This document shows, in pieces, positions 7,813-16,468 of a stretch of 64,000 bases of DNA. The DNA is from Alistipes sp. (GTDB lineage: Bacteria; Bacteroidota; Bacteroidia; Bacteroidales; Rikenellaceae). A model generated the notes under the pieces. That model was not told where the DNA came from and made no database searches. It saw only the letters and a list, made by a program, of their open reading frames with translations. The translations under genes and the position numbers were made by a program. The stretch lies in NCBI GenBank assembly GCA_017463615.1, contig JAFTOU010000006.1:62001-126000 (forward strand). Reading direction: 5' to 3'. The stretch's first letter is position 1. Every line of letters starts with the position of its first letter.

Positions 7813-9603
7813 TTAATAGCCAGGGTTGTTGTTCTCCAGACCGATAAGTGGGTTGGTAACCATCTCGTCGTATGGCATTGGCCAGAGCTCATCCTTACCG
7901 AGTTTGAAGATGAAGGTTGTATGTACGCGAGAAGAGGTGCAGTTGCCACCAGTCCAGTTCTTGCCGTCGTAGGTTACAATCCAATCCTCGTCAATAATAG
8001 GCTTAGCGTCGCTAATAGTCTTACCGAAGGCAGGAGCATACTGCGCAGTATTCATAGCCTTGTAAGCGATTGGGTTGCCATCAGCGCCCTTCCAACGACG
8101 AATATCAAACCAACGGAAGCCCTCACAGCAGAGCTCTACCTTACGCTCGTAGCGCAGTGCAGAACGCAGACCCTCGCGGGTAGTTGCTGTTACAGGAGGC
8201 ATCTTCACGCGAGCACGAACACGGTCAATATTAGCCTTTGCGCGTGCAAGGTCACCACCCTCCATCTCAATATTTGCCTCAGCGTCGGTGAGCAGGAGCT
8301 CCGCAAGACGGATAATTGGTACATCAAGCTCATCCTCGTAGCTGTTGGTAACTACGCCGTAGTACTCGTCGTTGCACCACTTACGCCACAGGTAACCACC
8401 AGGACCTGACTCGCCGTTAGGACCATACTGGCTCTTGTTACCGGTAACATCACTATTGTTTACATACTTGCCTGTAACATAGTCGTATACGGTCTTATCT
8501 GCAGGATCAATAGAGAACTGAACACCCATAGCGCGAGCGCCTGTACGCAGACAGTAGAGGTCAAGGCGTGGATCACGGTTTGCCCAAGGATTCTTCCAGT
8601 CGTAGAGGTCAGACTCAAGGATAGACTTACCATCGGTACACTGGAATGTATCCATCAGCGCCTGTGAAGGGCCACCACCAGCTGCACCATTGAGTACGCG
8701 AGACGCGAAGGTGTAGATACCAGAGTGGGTGTTAGAGGCAGCCAGACGGTTGTACTGGATAGCCCAGATCCACTCAGTAGTGTTAAGCTCAGCCTCCAGA
8801 CCGAAGAGTGGGCGTGGGTTTGGCTCACCATCGGCGTGGGTAGGATAGTATGTGCAATCCAGTGGGGTGAGGTCGTAGACACCTGCAGCCAGGTCAAGGG
8901 CAATCTTAGAGTACTTTGCAGCCTCCTCAAAGCGACCCCACTCAAGGCAGATACGAGCCTTCAGGGCGTAAGCACCTACACGACCGAGGCGGCAAGTACC
9001 CCACTCAGCCTTATCCCAAGTGATTGGCAGGTGGTTGAGCAGCTCATCGTCCATATCGCGCAGGATATTGTCTACGATAGTCATCTTGTCGGTACGCGGA
9101 TATGCGTAGTCGTCAAGGGTCAGTGCGTGGTCAATCCAAGGTACATCGCCGTAGAACTTAACCAGCGTGTCGTAGAAGTATGCACGCAGACAGAGCAGCT
9201 CCGCCTTAATCATATAGTAGTCCTCGTCTGAAACTATACCGCGGAGGTTATCAATCTTATCAAGTACGAGGTGTACACGACCGATACCTTTATACATACG
9301 CGCGTAGTTGTTCTTCACAGCTGCGTGCTCAGAGGTGATTGCAGAGTGTGTATAGTCCTGCCAGTTAGAGAGCACCAGACGGGTAGCACCGATGTCGGTG
9401 ATATGGTCAAACCAACGGTTTGCTGGGTTGTACTGCTGGATATTATTTGCAAGGGCCTTATATGCAGCGAGTGTTCCAGCCTGAGCCTCCTCAAAACTTG
9501 CCGGGAAGGTTCCTGTAGAAGGACCGGTCAGAGGCTCTCTGTCAAGCGAGCAGCCCGTAAGCATTGCAGCCGACAGAAGGATTGATATAATATACTTTTT
9601 CAT
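7813..9603 (-). CDS. RagB/SusD family nutrient-binding lipoprotein
   Basis: 596 residues. Lipoprotein signal MKKYIISILLSAAMLTGCSLD followed by REPLTGPS, the usual start of SusD proteins. The helical tetratricopeptide-like core is present (EEAQAGTLAAYKAL, IKAELLCLRAYFYDTLVKFYGDVPWIDHAL), as are the C-terminal landmarks: PIIRLAELLLTDAEANIE, ALRYERKVELCCEGFRWFDIRRW, and a final LWPMPYDEMVTNPLIGLENNNPGY. It acts on the outer surface as a lid and ligand-binding partner for the SusC-type porin encoded 14 bases upstream. The ligand is unknown: no glycoside hydrolase, peptidase or lyase is encoded in the visible operon. Confidence 0.95.
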   Translation of the reverse strand: MKKYIISILLSAAMLTGCSLDREPLTGPSTGTFPASFEEAQAGTLAAYKALANNIQQYNPANRWFDHITDIGATRLVLSNWQDYTHSAITSEHAAVKNNYARMYKGIGRVHLVLDKIDNLRGIVSDEDYYMIKAELLCLRAYFYDTLVKFYGDVPWIDHALTLDDYAYPRTDKMTIVDNILRDMDDELLNHLPITWDKAEWGTCRLGRVGAYALKARICLEWGRFEEAAKYSKIALDLAAGVYDLTPLDCTYYPTHADGEPNPRPLFGLEAELNTTEWIWAIQYNRLAASNTHSGIYTFASRVLNGAAGGGPSQALMDTFQCTDGKSILESDLYDWKNPWANRDPRLDLYCLRTGARAMGVQFSIDPADKTVYDYVTGKYVNNSDVTGNKSQYGPNGESGPGGYLWRKWCNDEYYGVVTNSYEDELDVPIIRLAELLLTDAEANIEMEGGDLARAKANIDRVRARVKMPPVTATTREGLRSALRYERKVELCCEGFRWFDIRRWKGADGNPIAYKAMNTAQYAPAFGKTISDAKPIIDEDWIVTYDGKNWTGGNCTSSRVHTTFIFKLGKDELWPMPYDEMVTNPLIGLENNNPGY

Positions 9604-9617
9604 AGTCGCTAAATGTT

Positions 9618-12600
9618 TTAGAATTTAATCTCTGCACCGAATGTATATGTGCTGCAAAGTGGATAGTTGCCACCAATCTCACCGGTAGTTGCACCCTGTG
9701 AGCCACCCTGATATGCGGTCTCTGGGTCGTAACCATCGTAGTAGTTGCTGATAGTGAAGAGGTTGGTTGCATTTGCGTATACCATCAGACCCTTAATCTT
9801 CATAGCCTTAACAATCTTCTTAGGGAAGGTGTAGCTGAGCTGAAGGTTCTTCAGACGGCAGTAAGATGCGTCTGCCATCCAGAATGTTGAAGCCTTACGG
9901 TTCAGGTCGCTGGTTGCAGAGAGGCGTGGATACTTAGCGTCAGGATTCTCTGGAGTCCAGTTGTCAAGGTGGCTGCGCTGGAAGTTGTTACCGCGCACGC
10001 ATGGCTGGGTGTAGACACCGCTGATGTATGCGTTTGCCTTACCAACACCCTGGAACTGAGCGCTCAGGTTGATGCCCTTCCAGCCTACATTGAGTGTAAG
10101 ACCGTAGGTGTAGCGTGGGATGAGCGAGCCGACAATCTGCTTATCGTTCTCGTCAATCTTCTTATCGCCATTGTAGTCCTCGTAGATAAGGTCACCCGGC
10201 TTTGTCACCTGGTTGAACTGTGGGCAGTTCTCGTTTACCCAGTCAGCCTGCTCCTGAGTCTGAACGATACCCAGATGCTTGAGCAGGAAGAGTGAGTTGA
10301 TGGATGAGCCCTCCTGGTTGCGGATAACGCCGCTGGTGCCGTAGGTGCCCTTCATATCCATAATCTTGTTCATTACATCCGAGATGTTAGCCTGCACGCC
10401 GAAAGACCAGTCACCCCAGTTGTTGTTGTAGCCCAGAGCGAGCTCCCAACCGTTGTTCATAACAACACCTGCATTCTGGTAAGGTGCGCCAAGACCGATG
10501 GTTGATGGGATGTCGAGCTTCATAAGGATGTCGTTGGTCATCTTGTGGTAGACATCGGCAGTGATGGTGAACTTCTCCCACAGGGTTACATCAATACCAA
10601 TATCAGCCATGTGGGTAGTCTCCCAAGTGATGTCGGTATTTGCAAGGTCGTTCTGTGCAACGATAGGGTGAATCTTATCCGAAGCGGCGATAGAGCTGAT
10701 AGTCAGCAGCTGCGCTGTAGGGTAGTAGCCACCGATATTCTGGTTACCCAGAGTACCGTAAGATGCACGAACCTTGAACTCGGTAATAACATCGCGGGTG
10801 TTGTCCATAAACGCCTCCTCGCTCAGACGCCAAGCAGCTGAGAAGGATGGGAACAGACCCCAACGATTCTTCTTCATAAAACGAGAAGAGCCGTCGTAGC
10901 GGAGGTTAGCCTCCAACAGGTAGCGGTTGTCGTAGTTGTAGTTGATACGACCGAAGAAAGATGCAAGGGCAAGCTGAGAGCGGCTACCGCTGTTGTCCTT
11001 AAACTCGTTCTTACCACCTGCGTCAATAACATCGTACTGCGGATAAGCAAAGTCCTGACGATATGCGCCCAGAGATGCACCCTCGTAGTTCTCGTACGAT
11101 ACACCGACCAGACCCTTAAGGTGGTGGTTGCCCCAGCTGTGAGCAGCTGAAATCATACCGTGGTAGTAACCGTTGAATGCAGTAGAGATGCTCTCGTTGA
11201 GGTAGTTGTACTCAACATTTGAGGTTGCAGAGACAGAACCGTATGGGTCGGTGTGATACTCTACGCGATCCATAAACTGGTGGTTCTTAGTAGCTGCAAA
11301 CTGAGGAGCTACCTTAGCCTCCAGAGTCAGCCACTTGAGAGGCTTGTACTCCAATGTAGCAGCCATCTTGAGGTTGAGCTTCTGATAGAGGCGGTTGCCA
11401 CCTACGCCCAGCTCAATCATCGGCAGTGGGTTTACAGTACCACCGGTGAAGCCTGCATAGCTACCATCAGACCACTGTGCAAGAAGCAGCGGGTCCTTAG
11501 AGTTCATAAATGAGAAGATGCCGCCCTGATATGGGTTCATCTCGCGGCGAGAGTATGTACCTGAAACATCAAGGCTGAACTTGAGCTTCTTGTGGAGCTG
11601 AACATCAAGGTTGTCGCGCAGGTTGAAACGCTCAAAGTTTGCATTCTTGATGATACCGTTCTGGTCTACATAACCGAAAGATGCGATATTGCGGATGCGC
11701 TCAGAGCCAGCAGACATAGTTACGATGTGGCTGTGAGTAAATCCGTTGCCTGTCATCAGACGCTTCTGCCAGTCAATGATTGGGAAGGCATCTGGGTCAA
11801 GGTAGTTATTCTTGCGATAGTTTGCAATGTACTCCTCGGTGTAGATTGTAGGTGTGCCATCGTTAGCCGATACCTGAGCCGACAGACGCATAAAGTCCTC
11901 TGGTCCTACTACATCTGGGTAGACCACTGGCGACTGCCAACCAACATAACCACGATAGGTTACGCCAAAGCGATCCTTGCCAGCACGCTTGGTAGTGATG
12001 AGCACAACGCCATTTGCAGCACGAGAACCGTAGATAGCTGCCGAAGCTGCATCCTTAAGTACGGTAATCTGGTCAATCTGCGATGCGTCTACAGAGTTCA
12101 TATCGCCCTCAACACCGTCAATGAGAATGAGTGGAGAGCAGTCTGAACCACCGAAAGAGCCGATACCACGAATCTGGATATTACCGGTATCTGCACCCGG
12201 AGCACCACCTGCAGTGGTTACAGTCACACCCGGAGCAATACCCTGAAGTGCAGTTGAGAGCTGGGTGATAGGGCGAGAGGTAAACTCCTCTGTAGAGACA
12301 GAAGATACCGAACCGGTGAGGTTCACCTTCTTCTCAGCGCCGTAGCCGACAACCACAATCTCCTCCAACTGACGGCTATCAACAGCCAGCTGTACGGAGT
12401 AAACAGTCTTCTGAGCCGTGATAGTAACAGTCTGCGACTGGTATCCGATAAACGAAATCTCCAGTGACTGACCTGGCTCAGCGGAGATGGTATAACTACC
12501 TGATAGGTCGGTAGTTGTTCCCCCCCCCAGAATTGTTGAACCGCTCATCACGACAACGGAAGCACCAAAGAGAGGATCTCCGTTCTCATCCGTTACAGTA

Positions 12601-12698
12601 CCCTTTACAGATACCTTCTGCGCAACGGCGGTCAAACTGAAACCACAAGCAAGCATCACAAGCAGTAATCTTGCCGAAATGTGTAGCAGTTTTTTCAT
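9618..12698 (-). CDS. SusC/RagA family TonB-linked outer-membrane transporter
   Basis: About 1026 residues from the ATG at 12698, chosen because it begins the signal peptide MKKLLHISARLLLVMLACG; the frame extends 21 codons upstream but those overlap the promoter. Order: signal, carboxypeptidase-regulatory-like domain (KVSVKGTVTDENGDPLFGAS), TonB box region (EEIVVVGYGAEKKVNLTGSV), plug (ILIDGVEGDMNSVDASQID, VLKDAASAAIYGSRAANGV), then the 22-strand barrel ending STYTFGAEIKF. It imports a bulky ligand with the SusD partner, powered by TonB. Oddity: nine consecutive G on the coding strand (12520-12528) inside the regulatory-like domain. A matching promoter lies about 60 bases upstream. Confidence 0.96.
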   Translation of the reverse strand: MKKLLHISARLLLVMLACGFSLTAVAQKVSVKGTVTDENGDPLFGASVVVMSGSTILGGGTTTDLSGSYTISAEPGQSLEISFIGYQSQTVTITAQKTVYSVQLAVDSRQLEEIVVVGYGAEKKVNLTGSVSSVSTEEFTSRPITQLSTALQGIAPGVTVTTAGGAPGADTGNIQIRGIGSFGGSDCSPLILIDGVEGDMNSVDASQIDQITVLKDAASAAIYGSRAANGVVLITTKRAGKDRFGVTYRGYVGWQSPVVYPDVVGPEDFMRLSAQVSANDGTPTIYTEEYIANYRKNNYLDPDAFPIIDWQKRLMTGNGFTHSHIVTMSAGSERIRNIASFGYVDQNGIIKNANFERFNLRDNLDVQLHKKLKFSLDVSGTYSRREMNPYQGGIFSFMNSKDPLLLAQWSDGSYAGFTGGTVNPLPMIELGVGGNRLYQKLNLKMAATLEYKPLKWLTLEAKVAPQFAATKNHQFMDRVEYHTDPYGSVSATSNVEYNYLNESISTAFNGYYHGMISAAHSWGNHHLKGLVGVSYENYEGASLGAYRQDFAYPQYDVIDAGGKNEFKDNSGSRSQLALASFFGRINYNYDNRYLLEANLRYDGSSRFMKKNRWGLFPSFSAAWRLSEEAFMDNTRDVITEFKVRASYGTLGNQNIGGYYPTAQLLTISSIAASDKIHPIVAQNDLANTDITWETTHMADIGIDVTLWEKFTITADVYHKMTNDILMKLDIPSTIGLGAPYQNAGVVMNNGWELALGYNNNWGDWSFGVQANISDVMNKIMDMKGTYGTSGVIRNQEGSSINSLFLLKHLGIVQTQEQADWVNENCPQFNQVTKPGDLIYEDYNGDKKIDENDKQIVGSLIPRYTYGLTLNVGWKGINLSAQFQGVGKANAYISGVYTQPCVRGNNFQRSHLDNWTPENPDAKYPRLSATSDLNRKASTFWMADASYCRLKNLQLSYTFPKKIVKAMKIKGLMVYANATNLFTISNYYDGYDPETAYQGGSQGATTGEIGGNYPLCSTYTFGAEIKF
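12520..12528 (-). repeat. Nine-base G tract inside susC-type gene
   Basis: Nine C on the + strand, G on the coding strand, encoding part of ILGGGTTTD in the N-terminal domain of the transporter. It is in frame here. A one-base slip would stop the protein near its start, so the tract is a possible contingency locus, although it could also be a neutral or assembly-sensitive run. Confidence 0.6.
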
Positions 12699-12758
12699 AA
12701 GAAAGAATTTTAGGTTATTAAATAAGTTTTTTTGGATGTTTTCACATGCAACAACACA

Positions 12759-12790
12759 CAAAGTTAGGAATTTACGAAGTAAATTGCAAA
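12759..12790 (-). promoter_or_regulatory. Promoter of the first SusC/SusD operon
   Basis: On the minus strand TTTG (12790-12787), 20 bases, TAACTTTG (12766-12759): a full match to the Bacteroidota primary-sigma pattern. Transcription would start near 12753, leaving a leader of about 55 bases before the ATG at 12698. Confidence 0.75.
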
Positions 12791-12814
12791 CAAATCTTCA
12801 TATTTTTTGCACTA

Positions 12815-13280
12815 TTGGCTATTAGCTATTGGCTGTTGGTCTTTCAGAGGTATCGCTACGCGATAGTTTTATGGGGTAAGGAAATAGCCGATGGTGGAGT
12901 TTGTGGCGATATATTAAGGTCGAATAAGGTCGGGTAAAGTCGAGTAGGGTCGGGCGCGTACCAGCCTTATTGGCTTTTAGCTGTTAGCCTTTGGCTATTA
13001 GCTTTTCAGCGGTGTCGGCAAGCCGACAATGTTTATAGGGTGCAATTAGAACTCAACAGCTCCAACTGTACCCTATAAAAACTATCGCGCAGCGATACCT
13101 TGATATAGCCAAAGGCCAAAGGCTAACAGCTAACAGCTAATAGCTTTTCAGCGGTGTTGGCAAGCCGACAATGTTTATAGGGTGCAATTAGACCCCAACA
13201 ACTCCAACTGTACCCTATAAAAACTATCGCGCAGCGATACCTTGATATAGCCAAAGGCTAATGGCTAATAGCCAATAGCT
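12815..13280. repeat. Intergenic repeat region with 142-bp tandem duplication
   Basis: Between two divergent genes. The unit 13001-13142 is repeated almost exactly from 13143 to about 13260. Each copy holds a stem (TATAGGGTGCAATT paired with AACTGTACCCTATA) followed by CTATCGCGCAGCGATA, itself a palindrome, and then TTGATATAGCCAAAGGC. Around the copies are runs of TAGCC/GGCTA words (12816-12840, 12970-13005, 13106-13145, 13250-13280). Bases 12848-12878 carry the ATCGC-GCGAT part in the opposite orientation, and 12915-12957 repeat AAGGTCGxxTA four times. Related sequences occur at 18468-18560 and 53243-53343, so these are dispersed chromosomal repeats. No reading frame of note. Confidence 0.75.
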
Positions 13281-13281
13281 A

Positions 13282-13312
13282 TTGTTTTATCCAAAACAAT
13301 TTCATAAATTTG
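13282..13312 (+). promoter_or_regulatory. Promoter of the dehydrogenase-aldolase operon
   Basis: TTG at 13282-13284, 20 bases, TAAATTTG at 13305-13312. It lies directly after the repeat block and gives a leader of about 32 bases before the ATG at 13350. Confidence 0.6.
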
Positions 13313-13349
13313 TGCGATAATAACTAAAAAACCTAAAAAACCTGTAGAT

Positions 13350-14384
13350 ATGAAAGTTGTATGTATTGGTGATGCGTATATCACTGCAGAGATGATGGAG
13401 GGCGGCGTGCGTCCATTTTTGGGCGAGGAGGATAGCGTAGAGGTATTCTTCTTTGGCGACCCTGACAAGACCAAGATGCGCGATATAGCCAAGGCTATTG
13501 AGGCGCGAAAGTTTGACGGCATAGTGCTCCCAGAGGGGTTGTACGAGGCTGTGGCGGATGCGGAGTTGATAGTTGTGCACCTCTGTCCTATCAAGCGCGA
13601 CCTTATTGAGGCGGCGCCGAAGCTCAAGGCAGTAATGAGCTGTCGTGGCGGATTGGAGAATCTGGATGTTGAGGCGGCAACGGAGCACGGTGTGATTATC
13701 TCCAACAACCCTGCGCACAATGCAAATGCGGTTGCGGAGTTTACCGTAGGACTTATCCTCTCCGAGACGCGCAACATCTGCCGCTCGCACCACGCGCTCT
13801 ATAGTGGCACTTGGCGCACGGTATATCCGAACACCAAGACCGAGATTAAGGAGATGGTAGATATGACCGTCGGCATTGTCGGCTATGGCTCTATCGGTCG
13901 CCTCGTGGCGCACAAGCTCTCGGTATTTGGCTGCAAGATTATCGTTGCCGACCCATTCGTAAAGAGTGTGAAGGAGGACTATGTGACCCTCGTGACTATG
14001 GACGAGCTGCTGCAGACTGCCGATATTGTAACGCTCCACGCCCGCTCAAATGGTGCGATTATGACCGACCGCGAGTTTGGGCTTATGAAGCAGAACTCAT
14101 ACATCATCAACACTGCCCGCTCATACCTTGTAGATGCTGAGGCGTTCCAGCGCGCTATGGATAGCGGCAAGCTGCTCGGCGCGGCGTTTGATGTCTTTGA
14201 GACCGAACCTGAGATTCCAGCATTCTATCGCAAGTATGACAACATAACCCTCACCTGCCACTGCGGAGGCCTTACGATAAACTCCTACCGCGACGCTCCG
14301 GCATTCTCTATGAAGAACTACCTGGGCTACAAGCGTGGCGAGGAGCTTGCATTCTGGGCAAACAGAGCGCAGCTGAGTAAGTAG
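13350..14384 (+). CDS. D-isomer 2-hydroxyacid dehydrogenase family protein
   Basis: 344 residues. The Rossmann NAD site VGIVGYGSIGRLVAHKL lies near residues 174-190. The catalytic set expected of the family is visible: Arg in LHARSNGA (about 231), Glu in FETEPEIP (about 285) and His in TCHCGG (about 304); the helper strand reads INTARSYLVDAEAF. The length is slightly above the usual 310-330. It reduces a 2-oxoacid or oxidises a D-2-hydroxyacid in the cytoplasm, with NAD(H). The exact substrate is not readable, but the next gene encodes a RhaD-type aldolase, whose lactaldehyde/ketose-phosphate chemistry could feed a hydroxyacid. First gene of a three-gene rightward operon. Confidence 0.85.
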   Translation: MKVVCIGDAYITAEMMEGGVRPFLGEEDSVEVFFFGDPDKTKMRDIAKAIEARKFDGIVLPEGLYEAVADAELIVVHLCPIKRDLIEAAPKLKAVMSCRGGLENLDVEAATEHGVIISNNPAHNANAVAEFTVGLILSETRNICRSHHALYSGTWRTVYPNTKTEIKEMVDMTVGIVGYGSIGRLVAHKLSVFGCKIIVADPFVKSVKEDYVTLVTMDELLQTADIVTLHARSNGAIMTDREFGLMKQNSYIINTARSYLVDAEAFQRAMDSGKLLGAAFDVFETEPEIPAFYRKYDNITLTCHCGGLTINSYRDAPAFSMKNYLGYKRGEELAFWANRAQLSK

Positions 14385-14414
14385 AACAAATAACCTAAAT
14401 AAAAGATAACCAAT

Positions 14415-15236
14415 ATGTTAATGGAGACTATTTTGATTGACCGCCCTGAGCTTGAGCAGGAGCTATACAATGTGGCCGAGGTTGCTGGCTACCTCTGGGA
14501 GAAGGGCTGGGCAGAGCGTAATGGTGGTAACCTGACGCTCAATATTACTGAGTATGCAGACGAGCAGATGCGCGCGTTGCCGGCTATTAGCCCCGTGCTT
14601 CCGATTGGCAAGACGCTGTCAAATCTGAAGGGTTGCTACTTCTACTGCAAGGGCACTGGCAAGCGTATGCGCGACCTTGCTGTGGCGCCTCTTTGCGCGG
14701 GTAGCATTATCCGTATTCTGGACGACTGTGCAACCTACGAGATTATCGCCGACGAGCCTATCCTTCCAACCTCCGAGCTGCCATCGCACCTGGCGCTGCA
14801 GGACTATATGATTGCTACGGGCAGTGGCTACAAGGCTACGCTGCACACCCATCCGATAGAGTTGGTGGCCCTCTCGCACTCTAAGGAGTATCTTGATTCT
14901 GAGCGACTTACGAAGATTTTGTGGTCAATGATTCCTGAGACCCTTGCCTTTGCTCCGCTCGGCATTGGTGTTGTGCCTTACGCACTGCCATCCTCTGTAG
15001 AGCTTGCTGACGCTACGCTGGAGATGATTGAGCACTACGATGTTGTGCTGTGGGAGAAGCACGGTACTGTTGCCGTGGGTAAGGATATGATGGAGGCCTT
15101 TGACCAGACCGATGTGCTCAATAAGGCTGCCGCTATCTATATGACTGCCAAGAACTTCGGCTTCACGGCTGAGGGTATGACACCAGAGGCTGTGCAGGAG
15201 ATTCGCACAGTGTTTAACCTACCTAATAAGCGATAG
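14415..15236 (+). CDS. rhaD: Class II aldolase, rhamnulose-1-phosphate aldolase type
   Basis: 273 residues, the length of E. coli RhaD (274). The phosphate-binding ERNGGNLTL motif (residues 35-43), PTSELPSH (catalytic Glu121), the zinc ligands H144 and H146 in LHTHP, and H216 in EKHGTVAVG line up with E. coli E117, H141, H143 and H212 at a steady offset. Reaction expected: rhamnulose 1-phosphate to dihydroxyacetone phosphate plus L-lactaldehyde. No rhamnose isomerase or kinase is in the window, and the neighbours are a hydroxyacid dehydrogenase and a glycerophosphodiesterase-like lipoprotein, so the true sugar phosphate may differ. The tight RhaD match makes the aldolase call strong and the substrate moderately sure. 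Second ATG two codons later is possible. Confidence 0.85.
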   Translation: MLMETILIDRPELEQELYNVAEVAGYLWEKGWAERNGGNLTLNITEYADEQMRALPAISPVLPIGKTLSNLKGCYFYCKGTGKRMRDLAVAPLCAGSIIRILDDCATYEIIADEPILPTSELPSHLALQDYMIATGSGYKATLHTHPIELVALSHSKEYLDSERLTKILWSMIPETLAFAPLGIGVVPYALPSSVELADATLEMIEHYDVVLWEKHGTVAVGKDMMEAFDQTDVLNKAAAIYMTAKNFGFTAEGMTPEAVQEIRTVFNLPNKR

Positions 15237-15238
15237 TT

Positions 15239-16021
15239 ATGAAGAAGATTATAGCACTACTTTCAGTTGCCCTGCTGGCTCTTACGGCTTGTACTCAGAA
15301 GGCTGAGCCAGTGAAGATTCTTGCTCACCGAGGCCATGCAAGTACCGGCAACCAGTTCTCAACCGACGAGAATACCCTTGATGCTCTGCGTCGTGCGCAG
15401 GAGTGCGGCGGCTTTACGGGCTGCGAGTTTGATGTGCACCTTACTGCCGACGACCAGCTTGTAATCCACCACGACAACAAGATTGCTCCGGGGCTTACCT
15501 GTCAGGGAAATACTCTGGAGGAGATTCGTGCCCATCGCCTCCCTTATGGCGGTCAGATACCTACGCTGCAGGAGTGGCTTGAGCAGGCAAAGAAGACCCC
15601 AGAGTTGCTGCAACTGCTTGAGGTTAAGTCACATAAGGGCGAGCGCGAGCTGCAGCTTGTGGACAAGTGCCTTGAGGTTATCCGCCAGATGGATATGGTT
15701 GATATGATGTATATGCTCTCCTTCAAGCCCGCAACGCTGGACTATATCATTGAGAAGGAGCCTCGTATGCGCGTAATCTACAACTCCAGTAGCCTCCATA
15801 AGTCACTTCCACCAGAGGAGGTTAAGGCTCGTGGTTACCACGCTGTATCTTACAATATTCAGGTGATTCTCAACCACTTAGAGTGGGTTGAACAGTTTCG
15901 CAATTATGGCATTGAGACCTTCTTGTGGATGGTCAATTCGCCATACACTCACGGCCTTGCCGGCGAGCTCGGCTTTGACTGGGCAACCACCGACTTCTAC
16001 GACTATATCACTGCCGAGTAG
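15239..16021 (+). CDS. Glycerophosphodiester phosphodiesterase family lipoprotein
   Basis: 260 residues, starting 2 bases after the aldolase stop. Lipoprotein signal MKKIIALLSVALLALTACTQ (Cys18). The GDPD barrel signature is present: ILAHRGHAS (H30, R31), GCEFDVHLT (E63, D65), LVIHHDN (H77), and a C-terminal WMVNSP strand. It is shorter than bacterial GlpQ (about 330-350) and closer to UgpQ in size, but exported. Expected activity is metal-dependent hydrolysis of a phosphodiester such as glycerophosphodiesters in the periplasm or at the outer membrane. Its place behind an aldolase suggests it may release a polyol phosphate feeding that enzyme, which is an inference. Confidence 0.87.
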   Translation: MKKIIALLSVALLALTACTQKAEPVKILAHRGHASTGNQFSTDENTLDALRRAQECGGFTGCEFDVHLTADDQLVIHHDNKIAPGLTCQGNTLEEIRAHRLPYGGQIPTLQEWLEQAKKTPELLQLLEVKSHKGERELQLVDKCLEVIRQMDMVDMMYMLSFKPATLDYIIEKEPRMRVIYNSSSLHKSLPPEEVKARGYHAVSYNIQVILNHLEWVEQFRNYGIETFLWMVNSPYTHGLAGELGFDWATTDFYDYITAE

Positions 16022-16074
16022 TTGCTCTTTGGTGGTACAAAACAGCGCTTTACGGCAAAATTTTTACCAAAATG

Positions 16075-16105
16075 TTTGCTGATTGGATAATTTTCACTAC
16101 CTTTG
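16075..16105 (+). promoter_or_regulatory. Promoter of rpmE2
   Basis: TTTG at 16075-16078, 19 bases, TACCTTTG at 16098-16105. The leader to the ATG at 16142 is about 30 bases. Confidence 0.75.
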
Positions 16106-16141
16106 CGCCGCATTAAGTACTTAATTAAAAACACAAACAAG

Positions 16142-16405
16142 ATGAAAAAGGGAATTCATCCAGAGAATTATCGTTTAGTGGCGTTTAAGGATATGTCCAA
16201 CGACCACGTGTTTTTGTGCAGGTCCGCCGTTTCGACAAAGGAGACCATCGAGGTGAACGGCGAAACCTATCCCGTGTATAAGATGGAAATCTCCAACACT
16301 TCTCACCCGTTCTATACTGGTAAGATTAAGTTGGTAGATACCGCTGGTCGCGTTGATAAGTTTATGAGCCGTTACGCAAAGCGCTACGATAAGAAGAACA
16401 AGTAG
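16142..16405 (+). CDS. rpmE2: Large-subunit ribosomal protein bL31, type B
   Basis: 87 residues from the ATG at 16142. That start fits known type B L31 proteins (MKKGIHPENYRLVAFKDMSN); an upstream in-frame ATG at 16103 lies over the -7 promoter element and is not used. The four zinc-ligand cysteines of type A L31 are missing; only one Cys (LCRSA) is present. The body includes TYPVYKMEISNTSHPFYTGK and a basic tail RYAKRYDKKNK. It binds at the top of the 50S subunit, bridging to 30S. Single-gene transcript between its own promoter and a terminator. Confidence 0.95.
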   Translation: MKKGIHPENYRLVAFKDMSNDHVFLCRSAVSTKETIEVNGETYPVYKMEISNTSHPFYTGKIKLVDTAGRVDKFMSRYAKRYDKKNK

Positions 16406-16424
16406 TATTGTTGTTCTAAGGAGA

Positions 16425-16450
16425 AAGGGGAGGGTATACCTCCCTTTTTT
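16425..16450 (+). terminator. Rho-independent terminator of rpmE2
   Basis: GGGAGG stem, GTATA loop, CCTCCC stem, then six T. One extra G in the left arm. Confidence 0.8.
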
Positions 16451-16468
16451 ATTTTACTACACCGCCCA

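Noticed and set aside
12746-12937. 63-codon plus-strand frame upstream of the repeat block
   Set aside because: It runs through the susC promoter and low-complexity repeats; the hydrophobic look comes from T-rich sequence.
13302-14039. 245-codon minus-strand frame opposite the hydroxyacid dehydrogenase
   Set aside because: Shadow of a well-supported gene; no family features on the minus strand.
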